64,000 nt of DNA, taken from NCBI RefSeq assembly GCF_051401765.1, contig NW_027480429.1, positions 14,512,157-14,576,156 of the forward strand, given 5' to 3'. The notes beneath the pieces were generated by a model. The model worked only from the letters and a program-made list of their open reading frames with translations. It did not search any database and had not been told where the DNA came from. Source of the DNA: Calliopsis andreniformis (Eukaryota; Arthropoda; Insecta; Hymenoptera; Andrenidae). Of this stretch, positions 36,461 through 48,535 are shown piece by piece. A program made the translations under genes and the position numbers. Every line of letters begins with the position of its first letter. Position 1 is the first letter of the stretch.

Positions 36461-39400
36461 ACGCCAGAAGAATAAAATACAATATAAATACAACAGTTTT
36501 TCCATCGTATAAAACGAATAATTGCAACCAGTATGAAACTTATGGTCATTTCTACTTTCCGAGCAACCTAGGCTTCACCCTAGGGCGTTGCTCCAACAGA
36601 TTGAATAGTTAGGGCCTAAGAAGTCAACGCCAGAGGCATAAAATACAATATAAATACAACAGTTTTTCCATCGTATAAAACGAATAATTGCAACCAGTAT
36701 GAAACTTATGGTCATTTCTACGTTCCGAACAACCTAGGCTTCACCCTAGGGCGGTGCTCCAACGGATAGAATAGTTAGGGCCTTAGAAGTCAACGCCCGA
36801 AATATAAAATGCAAAAAAAATACAACAGTGTTTCCATCATATAACAGGAATAATTGCAACCAGTTTGAAAGTGATGGCCAATTCTACGTTCCGGGCAACC
36901 TAGATTTCACTCCAGGGCGTTGCTCCACCAGACCCAATAATTACGGCCTAAGAAGTCAACGCCAGAAGCATAAAATACGATATAAATACAACAGCTTTTC
37001 CATCGTATAAAGCGAATAATTGCAACCAGTGTGAAAGTAATGGTCATTTCTACGTCCCGAGGACCCTAGGCGTCACTCTAGGGCGTTGCTCCACCACATC
37101 TAATAGCTACGGCCTTAGTAGTCAACGCCAGAGGCATAAAGTACAATATAAATACAACAGCGTTTCCATCGTATAAAACGAATAATTGCAACCAGTGTGA
37201 AAGTTATGGTCATTTCTACATTCCGAGCAACCTAGGATCCACTCTAGGGCGTTGCTCCACAAGATCGAATAGTTAGGTCCTTAGAAGTAAACGCCAGAAG
37301 CATAAAATACGATATAAATACAACAGCGTTTGCATCGTATAAAACGAATAATTGCAACCAGTGTGAAAGTTATGGTCATTTCTACATTCCGAGCAACCTA
37401 GGATTCACTCTAGGGCGTTGCTCCACCAGATCGAATAGTTAGGTCCTTAGAAGCATACGCCAGAAGCATATAATACAATATAGATACAACAGCTTTTCCA
37501 TCGTATAAAAGGATTAATTGCAACTAGTTTGAACGTGATGGTCATTTCTCCCTTCCGGGCAACCTAGGCTTTACTCTAGGGCGTTGCTCCACTAGATCGA
37601 ACAGCTAGGGCCTTGGAAGTCAACGCCAGAGGCATAAAATACAATATAAATACAACAGCTTTTCCATCGTATAAAACGAATAATTGCAACCAGTGTGAAA
37701 GTGATGGCGAATTCTACCTTCCGGGCATTCTAGGCTTCACTATAGGGCGTTGCTCCACCAGATCGAATAGTTAGTGCCTTAGAAGTCAACGCCAGAAGCA
37801 TAAAATACGATATAAATGCAACAGCTTTTCCATCGTATATAACGAACAATTGCAACCAGTGTGAAAGTAATGGTCATTTCTACGTCCCGAGCACCCTAGG
37901 CGTCACTGTAGGGCGTTGCTCCACCACATCTAATAGCTACGGCCTTAGAAGTCAACGCCAGAGGCATAAAGTACAATATAAATACAACAGCGTTTCCATC
38001 GTATAAAACGAATAATTGCAACCAGTGTGAAAGTTATGTTCATTTCTACATTCCGAGCAAGCTAGGATCCACTCTAAGGCGTTGCTCCACCAGATAGAAT
38101 AGTTAGGTCCTTAGAAGTAAACGCCAGAAGCATAAAATACAATATAAATACAACAGTTTTTACATCGTATAAAACGAATAATTGCAACCAGTTTGAAAGT
38201 GATGGCCAATTCTACCTTCCGGGCAACCTAGGCTCCACTCTAGGGCTTTGCTCCACCAGATCGAATAGTTAGTGCCTTAGAAGTGAACGCGAGAAGCATG
38301 AAATACAATATGAATAAAACAGTTTTTCCATCGCATAAAACGAATAATTGCAACCAGTATGAAACTTATGGTCAATTCTACTTTCCGAGCAACCTAGGCT
38401 TCACCCTAGGGCGTTGCTCCAACGGATTGAATAGTTAGGGCCTTAGCAGTCAACGCCCGAAATATAAAATGCAAAAAAAATACAACAGTGTTTCCATCAT
38501 ATAACAGCAATAATTGCAACCAGTTTGAAAGTGATGGCCAATTCTACGTTCCGGGCAACCTAGGTTTCACTCCAGGGCGTTGCTCCACCAGACCGAATAG
38601 TTACGGCCGAAGAAGTCAACGCGAGAAGCATAAAATACGATATAAATACAACAGCTTTTCCATCGTATAAAACGAATAATTGCAACCAGTGTGAAAGTAA
38701 TGGTCATTTCTACGCTCCGAGCACCCTAGGCGTCTCTCTAGGGCGTTGCTCCACCACATCTAATAGCTACGGCCTTAGAAGTCAACGCCAGAGGCATAAA
38801 ATACAATATAAATACTACAGCTTTTCCATCGTATAAAGCGAATAATTGCAACCAGTATGAAACTTATGGTCATTTCTACTTTCCGAGCAACCTAGGCTTC
38901 ACCCTAGGGCGTTGCTCCAACAGATTGAATAGTTAGGGCCTTAGAAGTCTACGGCCGAACCATAAAATGCAAAAAAAATACAACAGTATTTCCATCATAT
39001 AACAGGAATAATTTCGACCAGTTTGAAAGTGATGGCCAATTCTACGTTCCGGGTAACCTAGGCTTCACTCTAGGGCGTTGCTCCACCAGATCGAATAGTT
39101 AGTGCCATAGAAGTCAACGCCAGAAGCATAAAATACAATATAAATACAACAGTTTTTCCATCGTATGGAACAAATAATTGCAACCAGTATGAAACATATG
39201 GTCATTTCTACTTTCCGAGCAACCTAGGCTTCACCCTAGGGCGTTGCTCCAACGGATTGAATAGTTAGGGCCTTAGAAGTCAAGGCCCGAACCATAAAAT
39301 GCAAAAAAAATACAACAGTGTTTCCATCATATAACAGGAATAATTGCAACCAGTTTGAAAGTGATGGCCAATTCTACTTTCCGGGCAACCTAGATTTCAC

Positions 39401-42080
39401 TCCAGGGCGTTGCTCCACCAGACCGAATAGTTACGGCTTAAGAAGTCAACGCCAGAAGCATAAAATACGATATAAATACAACAGCTTTTCCATCGTATAA
39501 AACGAATAATTGCAACCAGTGTGAAAGTAATGGTCATTTCTACGTTCCGAGCACCCTAGCCGTCACTCTAGGGCGTTGCTCCACCAGATCGAATAGTTAG
39601 GTCCTTAGAAGTAAACGCCAGAAGCATAAAATACAATATAGATACAACAGCATTTCCATCGTATAAAAGGATTAATTGCAACCAGTATGAACGTGATGGT
39701 CATTTCTCCCTTCCGGGCAACCTAGGCTTCACTCTAGGGCGTTGCTCCACTAGATCGAACAGCTAGGGCCTTAGAAGTCAACGCCAGAGGCATAGAATAC
39801 AATATAAATACAACAGCTTCTCCATCGTATAAAACGAATAATTGCAACCAGTATGAAACTTATGGTCATTTCTACTTTACGAGCAACCTAGGCTTCACCC
39901 TAGGGCGTTGCTCCAACGGATTGAATAGTTAGGGCCTTGGAAGTCAACGCCCGAAATATAAAATGCAAAAAAAATACAACAGTGTTTCGATCATATAACA
40001 GGAATAATTGCAACCAGTTTGAAAGTGATGGCCAATTCTGCGTTCCGGGCAACCTAGGTTTCACTCCAGGGCGTTGCTCCACCAGACCGAATAGTTACGG
40101 CCGAAGAAGTCAACGCGAGAAGCATAAAATACAATATAGATACAACAGCTTTTCCATCGTATAAAAGGATTAATTGCAACCAGTTTGAACGTGATGGTCA
40201 TTTCTCCCTTCCGGGCAACCTAGGCTTCACTCTAGGGCGTAGCTCCACTAGATCGAACAGCTAGGGCCTTAGAAGTCAGCGCCAGAAGCATAAAATACAA
40301 TATAAATACAGCAGTTTTTCCATCGTATAAAACGAATAATTGCAACCAGTATGAAACTTATGGTCATTTCTACTTTCCGAGCAACCTAGGCTTCACCCTA
40401 GGGCGCTGCTCCAACAGATTGAATAGTTAGGGCGTTAGAAGTCAACGCCAGAGGCATAAAATACAATATAAATACAACAGCTTTTCCATCATATAAAACG
40501 AATAATTACAACCAGTGTGAAAGTGATGGCCAATTCTACCTTCCGGGCAACCTAGGCTTCACTCTAGGGCGTTGCTCCACCAGATCGAATAGTTAGTGCC
40601 TTAGAAGTCAACGCCAGAAGCATAAAATACAATATAAATACAACAGTTTTTCCATCGTATAAAACGAATAATTGCAACCAGTATGAAACTTATGGTCATT
40701 TCTACTTTCCGAACAACCTAGGCTTCACCCTAGGGCGTTGCTCCAACGGATTGAATAGATAGGGCCTTAGAAGTCAACGCCCGAACCATAAAATGCAAAA
40801 AAAATAGAACAGTGTTTCCATCATATAGCAGCAATAATCGCAACCAGTTTGAAAGTGATGGCCAATTCTACGTTCCGGGCAACCTAGGTTTCACTCCAGG
40901 GCGTTGCTCCACCAGACCGAATAGTTACGGCCTAAGAAGTCAACGCCAGAAGCATAAAATACGATATTAATACAACAGCTTTTCCATCGTATATAACGAA
41001 TAATTGCAACCAGTGTGAAAGTAATGGTCATTTCTACGTTCCGAGCACCCTAGGCGTCTCTCTAGGGCGTTGCTCCACCACATCTAATAGCTACGGCCTT
41101 AGAAGTCAACGCCAGAGGCAGAAAATACAATATAAATACAACAGCTTTTCCATCGTATAAAACGAATAATTCCAACCAGTATGAAACTTATGGTCATTTC
41201 TACTTTCCGAGCAACCTAGGCTTCACCCTAGGGCGTTGCTCCAACGGATTGAATAGTTAGGGCCTTAGAAGTCAACGCCCGAACCATAAAATGCAAAAAA
41301 AATACAACAGTGTTTCGTTCATATAACAGGAATAATTGCAACCAGTTTGAAAGTGATGGCAAATTCTACGTTCCGGGCAACCTAGGTTTCACTCCAGGGC
41401 GTTGCTCCACCAGACCGAATAGTTAAGTCCTTAGAAGTAAACGCCAGAAGCATTAAATACGATATAAATACAACAGCTTTTCCATCGTATAAAAGGAATA
41501 CTTGCAAACAGTGTGAAAGTAGTGGTCATTTCTACGTTCCGGGCAAGCTAGGCTTCACCCTAGGCCGTTGTTCCACCAGATCGAATAGTTAGGGCCTAAG
41601 AAGTGAACGCCAGAAGCATAAAATGCAATAAAAATACAACAGTTTTTCCATCGTATAACAGGATTAATTGCAACCAGTTTGAAAGTGATGGTCATTTCTC
41701 CTTTCCGGGCAACCTAGGCTTCACTCTAGGGCGTTGCTCCACTAGATCGAATTGCTAGGGCCTTAGAAGTCAACGCCAGAAGCATAAAATACAATATAAA
41801 TACAACAGTTTTTCCATCGTATAAAACGTATAATTGCAACCAGTATGAAACTGATGGTCATTTCTACTTTCCGAGCAACCTAGGCCTCACCCTAGGGCGT
41901 TGCTCCAATAGATTGAATAGTTAGGGCCTTAGAAGCCAACGCCCGAAGCATAAAATGCAAAAAAAATGCAATAGTGTTTCCATCATATAACAGGAATAAT
42001 TGCGACCAGTTTGGAAGTGATATCCAATTCTACGTTCCGGGCGACCTAGGCTTCACTCTAGGGCGTTGCTCCACCAGATC
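33349..42080 (+). repeat. Array domain 4, right part: 'ttgtaaccag' and A-tract monomers
   Basis: About 52 monomers. From 33.7 to 35.5 kb, monomers with 'aataattgtaaccagtgtg', 'ccgtgcaagctgggc' and 'ccctaggccgttgttcc' are common. From 36.8 to 41.4 kb, a series of A-tract pairs recurs at 10-, 5- and 4-monomer steps (36,828; 38,488; 39,318; about 39,985), together with 'gagcaccctaggcgtc' monomers. Copies in this series differ by several per cent, so they are older than the 3,817-bp duplication. No gene was seen; the 60-75-codon frames here are the A-tract pair read in one frame. Confidence 0.82.
38381..38720 (+). repeat. Segment repeated at 39,211-39,550 (offset 830 bp)
   Basis: Two monomers with 'ccaacggattgaatag', the A8 tract, 'ccatcatataacag', 'tttcactccagggcg' and 'ccagaccgaatagttacgg' recur at exactly five monomers. 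Several substitutions separate the copies. A related five-monomer step links 37,021-37,230 with 37,851-38,060 (the 'tacgtcccgag' monomers). Confidence 0.75.
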
Positions 42081-43148
42081 GAAAAGCTAGGGACTTAGAA
42101 CTCAACGCCAGAAGCATTAAATACAATAAAAATACAACCGTTCTTCCATCGTATAACAGGAATGATTGCAACCAGTGTGAATATAATGGTCACTTCTACG
42201 TTCCGGGCAACCTACGTTTCACTCTATGGCGTTGCTCCACCAGATCGAATAGTTAGGGCCTAAGAATTCAACGCCAGGAGCATAAAATACGATATAAATA
42301 CAACAGCTCTTCCATCGTATAAAACGAGTAATAGCAACCAGTGTGAAAGTTATGGTTATTTCTGCGTTTCGGGCAACCTAGGCTTCACTCGAGGGCGTTG
42401 ATCCATCAGATCGAATAGTTAGGGCCTTAGAAGTCAACGCCAGAAGCATAAAATACAATAAAGATGAAACAGTTATTCCATCGTATAACAGGAATAACTG
42501 CAACCAGTGTGAAAGTAATGGTCATTTCTACGTTCCGAGCATCCTAGGCTTCACTCCAGGGCGTTGTTCAACCAGATCGAATGGTTAGGGCCGAAGGAAT
42601 CAAGGCCAGAAGCATAATATACAATATAAATATAAAAGTTTTTCCATCGTATAGAACGAATAATAGCAACCAGTGTGAAAGTTATGGTCATTTCTACGTT
42701 CCGGGCAACGTAAGCTTTACTCTACGGCGTCGTTCCACCAGATCGTATAGTTATGGCCTAGGAAGTCAACGCCAGACGCATAAAATATAATATAAATATA
42801 ACAGTTTTTGCATCGCATAAAACGGATAATTGCATCCAGCGTGAAAGTAACGGACATTTCTACGTTCCGGGCAACCTAGTCTTCACTCTAGGGCGTTGCC
42901 CCACCACATCGAATAGCTACAGCCTTAGAAGTCAACGCCAGAAGCATAAAATACAATATAAATACAACCGTTTTTCCATTGTATAAAACGAATAATTGCA
43001 TCCAGTGTGAAAGTTATGGTCATTTCTACGTTCCGGGCAACATAGGCTTCACCCTTGGACGATGCCCCACCAGATCGAATAGCAAGGACCTTAGAAGTCG
43101 AAGCCAGAAGCGGAAAATACAATAAAAATGCAACAGGTTTTCCAACGT

Positions 43149-43156
43149 AACCAGTG
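43149..43156 (+). other. Microinsertion scar (2 bp longer than paralogue)
   Basis: Here 'acgt-aaccagtg-cgaat' replaces the 'acgt-ataaag-cgaat' found in the paralogous monomer at 47,951-47,965. The new 8 bases equal the 'aaccagtg' found about 20 bp downstream in the same monomer, so it looks templated. The identical scar is at 50,612-50,619 in the second 7,463-bp copy, but not in the two internal paralogues near 47,955 and 55,418. Confidence 0.8.
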
Positions 43157-45627
43157 CGAATAATTGTAACCAGTGTGAATGTTATGGTCATTAATACGTT
43201 CCGGGCAACCTAGGCTTCACTCTAGGGCGTTGATCCACCAGATCCAATAGCTAGGGCCTAACAATTCAACGCCAGAAGCATAAAGTACAATGAAAGTACA
43301 ACAGTTTTTTCATCGTATAAAACGGATAATTGCAACAAGCGTGAAGGTAATGGTCAGTTCTACGTTTCGGGCAATCTAGGATTCACTCTAGGGCGTTGCT
43401 GCACCAGATCGTATAGTTAGGGCCTAAGAAGTCAACGCCTGAAGCATAAAATACAATATAAATACAACAGCTTTTCCATCGTATAAAACGAATAATTGCA
43501 ACCAGTGTGAAAGTTATGGTCACTTCTACGTTCCGGTCAACCTTGGCTTCACTCTAGGGCGTTGCTCCGCCAGCTCGAATAGTTAGGGCCTTAGAAGTCA
43601 ACGCCAGAAGCATAAGATACAATATAAATACAACAGTTTTTCCATCGTATAACAGGTGCAACCAGTGTGGAAGTTATGGTCATTTCTACGTGCCGGGCAA
43701 CCTAGGCTTCATCCTGTGGCGTTGCTCCACCAGGTCGTATGGTTAGGGCCTTAGAAGTCAACTCCCGAAGCATAAAATACAATAAAAATACCATAGTTTT
43801 TACATCCTATAACAGGAATAATTGCATCCAGTGTGAAATTTATGGACATTTCTACATTCCGAGCAACCTAGTCTTCACTCTAGGGCGTTGCTCCACCAGA
43901 TCGAATAGTTAGGGCCTTAGAAGTCAACGTCAGAAGCATAAAATACAATAAAACTACAACAGTTATTCCATCGTATAACAGGAATAACTGCAACCAGTGT
44001 GAAAGTAATGGTCATTTCTACCTTCCGGGAAACCTGGCCTTCACCCTAGGGCGTGCTTCCACCAGGTCGAATAGTTACGGCCTTAGAACTCAACGCCAGA
44101 AGCATAAAATACAATATAAATATAACAACTCTTCCATCGTATAGAACGAATAATAGCAACCAGTGTGAAAGTTATGGTCATTTCTACGTTCCGGGCAACC
44201 TACGCTTCACTCTAGGGCGTTGCTCCACCAGATCGAATAGTTAGGGACTAAGAAGTGAACGCCCGTAGCATGAAATGCGCTAAATATACAAGAGTTTTTC
44301 CATCGTATAACAGGAATAATTGCAACCAGTGTGAAAGTGATGGTCATTTCTACGTTCCGGGCGACCTAGTCTTCAGTCTGGGGCGTTGTTCCACCAGATC
44401 GAGTAGTTAGGGCCTAAGAAGACAACGCCAGAAGCATAAAATACAATATAAATATAACAGTTTTTCCATCGTATAAAACGAATAATAGCAACCAGTGAGA
44501 CAGTTATGGTCATTTCTACGTTCCGGGCAACCTAGGCGTCACTCTAGGGCGTTGCTCCACCACAGCGAATAGCTACGGCCTTAGAAGTCGACGCCAGAAG
44601 CATAAAATACAATATAAATACAACAGTTTTTCCATCGCATAACAGGAATAATTCCAACCAGTTTGAAAGTGATGGTCATTTCTACGTTCCGGGCAACCTA
44701 GGCTTCACTCTAGGGCGTTGCTACACCAGATCGAATAGTTAGGGCCTTAGAAGTCAACGCCCGAAGCATAAAATGCAATAAAACTACAACAGTTTTTCCA
44801 TCGCATAACAGGAACAATTCCAACCAGTTTGAAAGTGATGGTCATTTCTACGTTCCGCGCAACCAAGGCTTCACTCTAGGGCGTTGTTACACCAGATCGA
44901 ATAGCTAGGGACTTAGAATTCAACGCTAAAAGCATAAATTACAATAAAGATGCAACAGTTTTTCCATCGTATAACAGGAATAATTGCAACCGGTGTTAAG
45001 GTAACGGTCTGTCCTACGTTCCGGGCAACCTAGGCGTCACTCTAGGGCGTTGCTCCACCACATCGAATAGCTACGGCCTTAGATGTCAACGCCAGAAGCA
45101 TAAAATACAATATAAATACAACAGCATTTCCATCGTATAAAATGAATAATTGCAAACAGTGTGAAAGTAATGGTCATTTCTACCTTCCGGGAAACCTGGC
45201 CTTCACCCTAGGGCCTGCTTCCACAAGGTCGAATAGTTACGGCCTTAGAACTCAACGCCAGAAGCATAAAATACAATATAAATATAACAACTCTTCCATC
45301 GTATAGAACGAATAATAGCAACCAGTGTGAAAGTTATGGTCATTTCTACGTTCCGGGCAACCTACGCTTCACTCTAGGGCGTTGCTCCACCAGATCGAAT
45401 AGTTAGGGACTAAGAAGTGAACGCCCGTAGCATGAAATGCGCTAAATATACAAGAGTTTTTCCATTGTATAACAGGAATAATTGCAACCAGTGTGAAAGT
45501 GATGGTCATTTCTACGTTCCGGGCGACCTAGTCTTCAGTCTGGGGCGTTGTTCCACCAGATCGAATAGCTAGGGCCTTAGAAGTCAACGACAGAAGCATA
45601 AAATACAATATAAATACAACAGCTTTT

Positions 45628-45659
45628 CCATCGGATATAATGTATATTTGCAGTGTGAA
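45628..45659 (+). other. Degenerate monomer end: 4-bp deletion with clustered substitutions
   Basis: The usual 'catcgtataaaacgaataat' followed by 'tgcaaccagtgtgaa' is here 'catcggatataatgtatatt' followed by 'tgcagtgtgaa'. It is 4 bp shorter and has several changes in about 20 bp. The same form is present at 53,091-53,122 in the duplicated copy and I saw it nowhere else. Confidence 0.8.
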
Positions 45660-48535
45660 TGTAATTGTCATTTCTACGTTCCAGGCAACCCAGGCATCAC
45701 TCTAGGGCGTTGCTCCACGAGATCAAATAGTTACGGACTTAGAATTCAACGCCAGAAGCATAAAATACAATATAAATACAACCGTTTTTCCATTGTATAA
45801 AACGAATAATTGCAACCAGTGTGAAAGTTATGGTCATTTCTACGTCCCGGGCAACCTAGGCCTCACTCTAGGGAGTTGCTCCACCAGATTGAATAGTTAG
45901 GGCCTTAGAAGTCAACGCCAGGAGCATAAAATACAATAAAAATACAACAGTTTTTCCATCGTATAACAGGAATGATTGCAACCAGTGTGAATGTGATGGT
46001 CATTTCTACGTTCCGGGCAACCTACGTTTCACTCTATGGCGTTGCTCCACCAGATCGAATAGTTAGGGCCTAAGAATTCAACGCCAGGAGCATAAAATAC
46101 GATATGAATACAACAGCTTTTCCATCGTATAAAACGAGTAATTGCAACCAGTGTGAAAGTTATGGTCATTTCTACGTTCTGGGCAACCTAGGCTTCACCA
46201 TAGGGCGTTGCTCTACCAGATCGAATAGTCAGGGCCTTAGAAGTCAACGCCCGAAGCATAAAGTACAAAATAAATAGAACAGATTTTCCATTGTATATAA
46301 CGAATAATTGCTACCAGTGTGAAAGTTATGGTCATTTTTACTTTCCTGGCAGCCTAGGTTTCACCCTAGGGTGTTGCTCCAACAGATTGAATAGTTGAGG
46401 CCTTAGAAGTCAACGCCCGAATCATAAAATGCAATAAAAATACAACAGCTTTTCCATCGTATAAAACGAATAATTGCAACCAGTGTGAAGGTTATGGACA
46501 TTTCTACCATCCGAGCAACCTAGGCTTCACTCGAGGGCGTTGCTCCATCAGATCGAATAGTTAGGGCCTTAGAAGTCAACGCCAGGAGCATAAAATACAA
46601 TAAAAATACAACAGTTTTTCCATCGTATAACAGGAATGATTGCAACCAGTGTGAATGTAATGGTCATTTCTACGTTCCGGGCAACCTACGTTTCACTCCA
46701 GGGCGTTGCTCCACCAGACCGAATAGTTAAGTCCTTAGAAGTAAACGCCAGAAGCATTAAATACGATATAGATACAACAGCTTTTCCATCGTATAAAAGG
46801 AATACTTGCAAACCGTGTGAAAGTAGTGGTCATTTCTACGTTCCGGGCAAGCTAGGCTTAACCCTAGGCCGTTGTTCCACCAGATCGAATAGTTAGGGCC
46901 TAAGAAGTGAACGCCAGAAGCATTAAATACAATAAAAATACAACCGTTCTTCCATCGTATAACAGGAATGATTGCAACCAGTGTGAATATAATGGTCACT
47001 TCTACGTTCCGGGCAACCTACGTTTCACTCTATGGCGTTGCTCCACCAGATCGAATAGTTAGGGCCTAAGAATTCAACGCCAGGAGCATAAAATACGATA
47101 TAAATACAACAGCTCTTCCATCGTATAAAACGAGTAATTGCAACCAGTGTGAAAGTTATGGTTATTTCTGCGTTTCGGGCAACCTAGGCTTCACTCGAGG
47201 GCGTTGATCCATCAGATCGAATAGTTAGGGCCTTAGAAGTCAACGCCAGAAGCATAAAATACAATAAAGATGAAACAGTTATTCCATCGTATAACAGGAA
47301 TAACTGCAACCAGTGTGAAAGTAATGGTCATTTCTACGTTCCGAGCATCCTAGGCTTCACTCCAGGGCGTTGTTCAACCAGATCGAATGGTTAGGGCCGA
47401 AGGAATCAAGGCCAGAAGCATAATATACAATATAAATATAAAAGTTTTTCCATCGTATAGAACGAATAATAGCAACCAGTGTGAAAGTTATGGTCATTTC
47501 TACGTTCCGGGCAACGTAAGCTTTACTCTACGGCGTCGTTCCACCAGATCGTATAGTTATGGCCTAAGAAGTCAACGCCAGACGCATAAAATATAATATA
47601 AATATAACAGTTTTTGCATCGCATAAAACGGATAATTGCATCCAGCGTGAAAGTAACGGACATTTCTACGTTCCGGGCAACCTAGTCTTCACTCTAGGGC
47701 GTTGCCCCACCACATCGAATAGCTACAGCCTTAGAAGTCAACGCCAGAAGCATAAAATACAATATAAATACAACCGTTTTTCCATTGTATAAAACGAATA
47801 ATTGCATCCAGTGTGAAAGTTATGGTCATTTCTACGTTCCGGGCAACATAGGCTTCACTCTTGGACGATGCCCCACCAGATCGAATAGCAAGGACCTTAG
47901 AAGTCGAAGCCAGAAGCGGAAAATACAATAAAAATGCAACAGGTTTTCCAACGTATAAAGCGAATAATTGTAACCAGTGTGAATGTTATGGTCATTAATA
48001 CGTTCCGGGCAACCTAGGCTTCACTCTAGGGCGTTGATCCACCAGATCCAATAGCTAGGGCCTAACAATTCAACGCCAGAAGCATAATGTACAATGAAAA
48101 TACAACAGTTTTTTCATCGTATAAAACGGATAATTGCAACAAGCGTGAAGGTAATGGTCAGTTCTACGTTTCGGGCAATCTAGGATTCACTCTAGGGCGT
48201 TGCTGCACCAGATCGTATAGTTAGGGCCTAAGAAGTCAACGCCTGAAGCATAAAATACAATATAAATACAACAGCTTTTCCATCGTATAAAACGAATAAT
48301 TGCAACCAGTGTGAAAGTTATGGTCACTTCTACGTTCAGGTCAACCTTGGCTTCACTCTAGGGCGTTGCTCCGCCAGCTCGAATAGTTAGGGCCTTAGAA
48401 TTCAACGCCAGAAGCATAAGATACAATATAAATACAACAGTTTTTCCATTGTATAACAGGAATAATTGCAACCAGTGTGGAAGTTATGGTCATTTCTACG
48501 TTCCGGGCAACCTAGGCTTCATCCTGTGGCGATGC

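Larger units (their letters stand above)
42081..48535 (+). repeat. Array domain 5, first copy: diverged subfamily
   Basis: About 39 monomers with many private variants, such as 'tctgcgtttcgggcaacc', 'gagcatcctaggcttcactcc', 'ggcaacgtaagctttactc', 'caagcgtgaaggtaatggtc', 'ccggtcaaccttggcttc' and 'gcccgtagcatgaaatgcgc'. Internal repeats: 42,103-43,720 resembles 46,909-48,531 (offset about 4,806), and 43,990-44,390 resembles 45,152-45,552 (offset 1,162, seven monomers). No gene was identified. The 63-88-codon frames (42,581; 42,925 minus; 44,053; 46,636) recur only because the block is duplicated. Confidence 0.85.
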
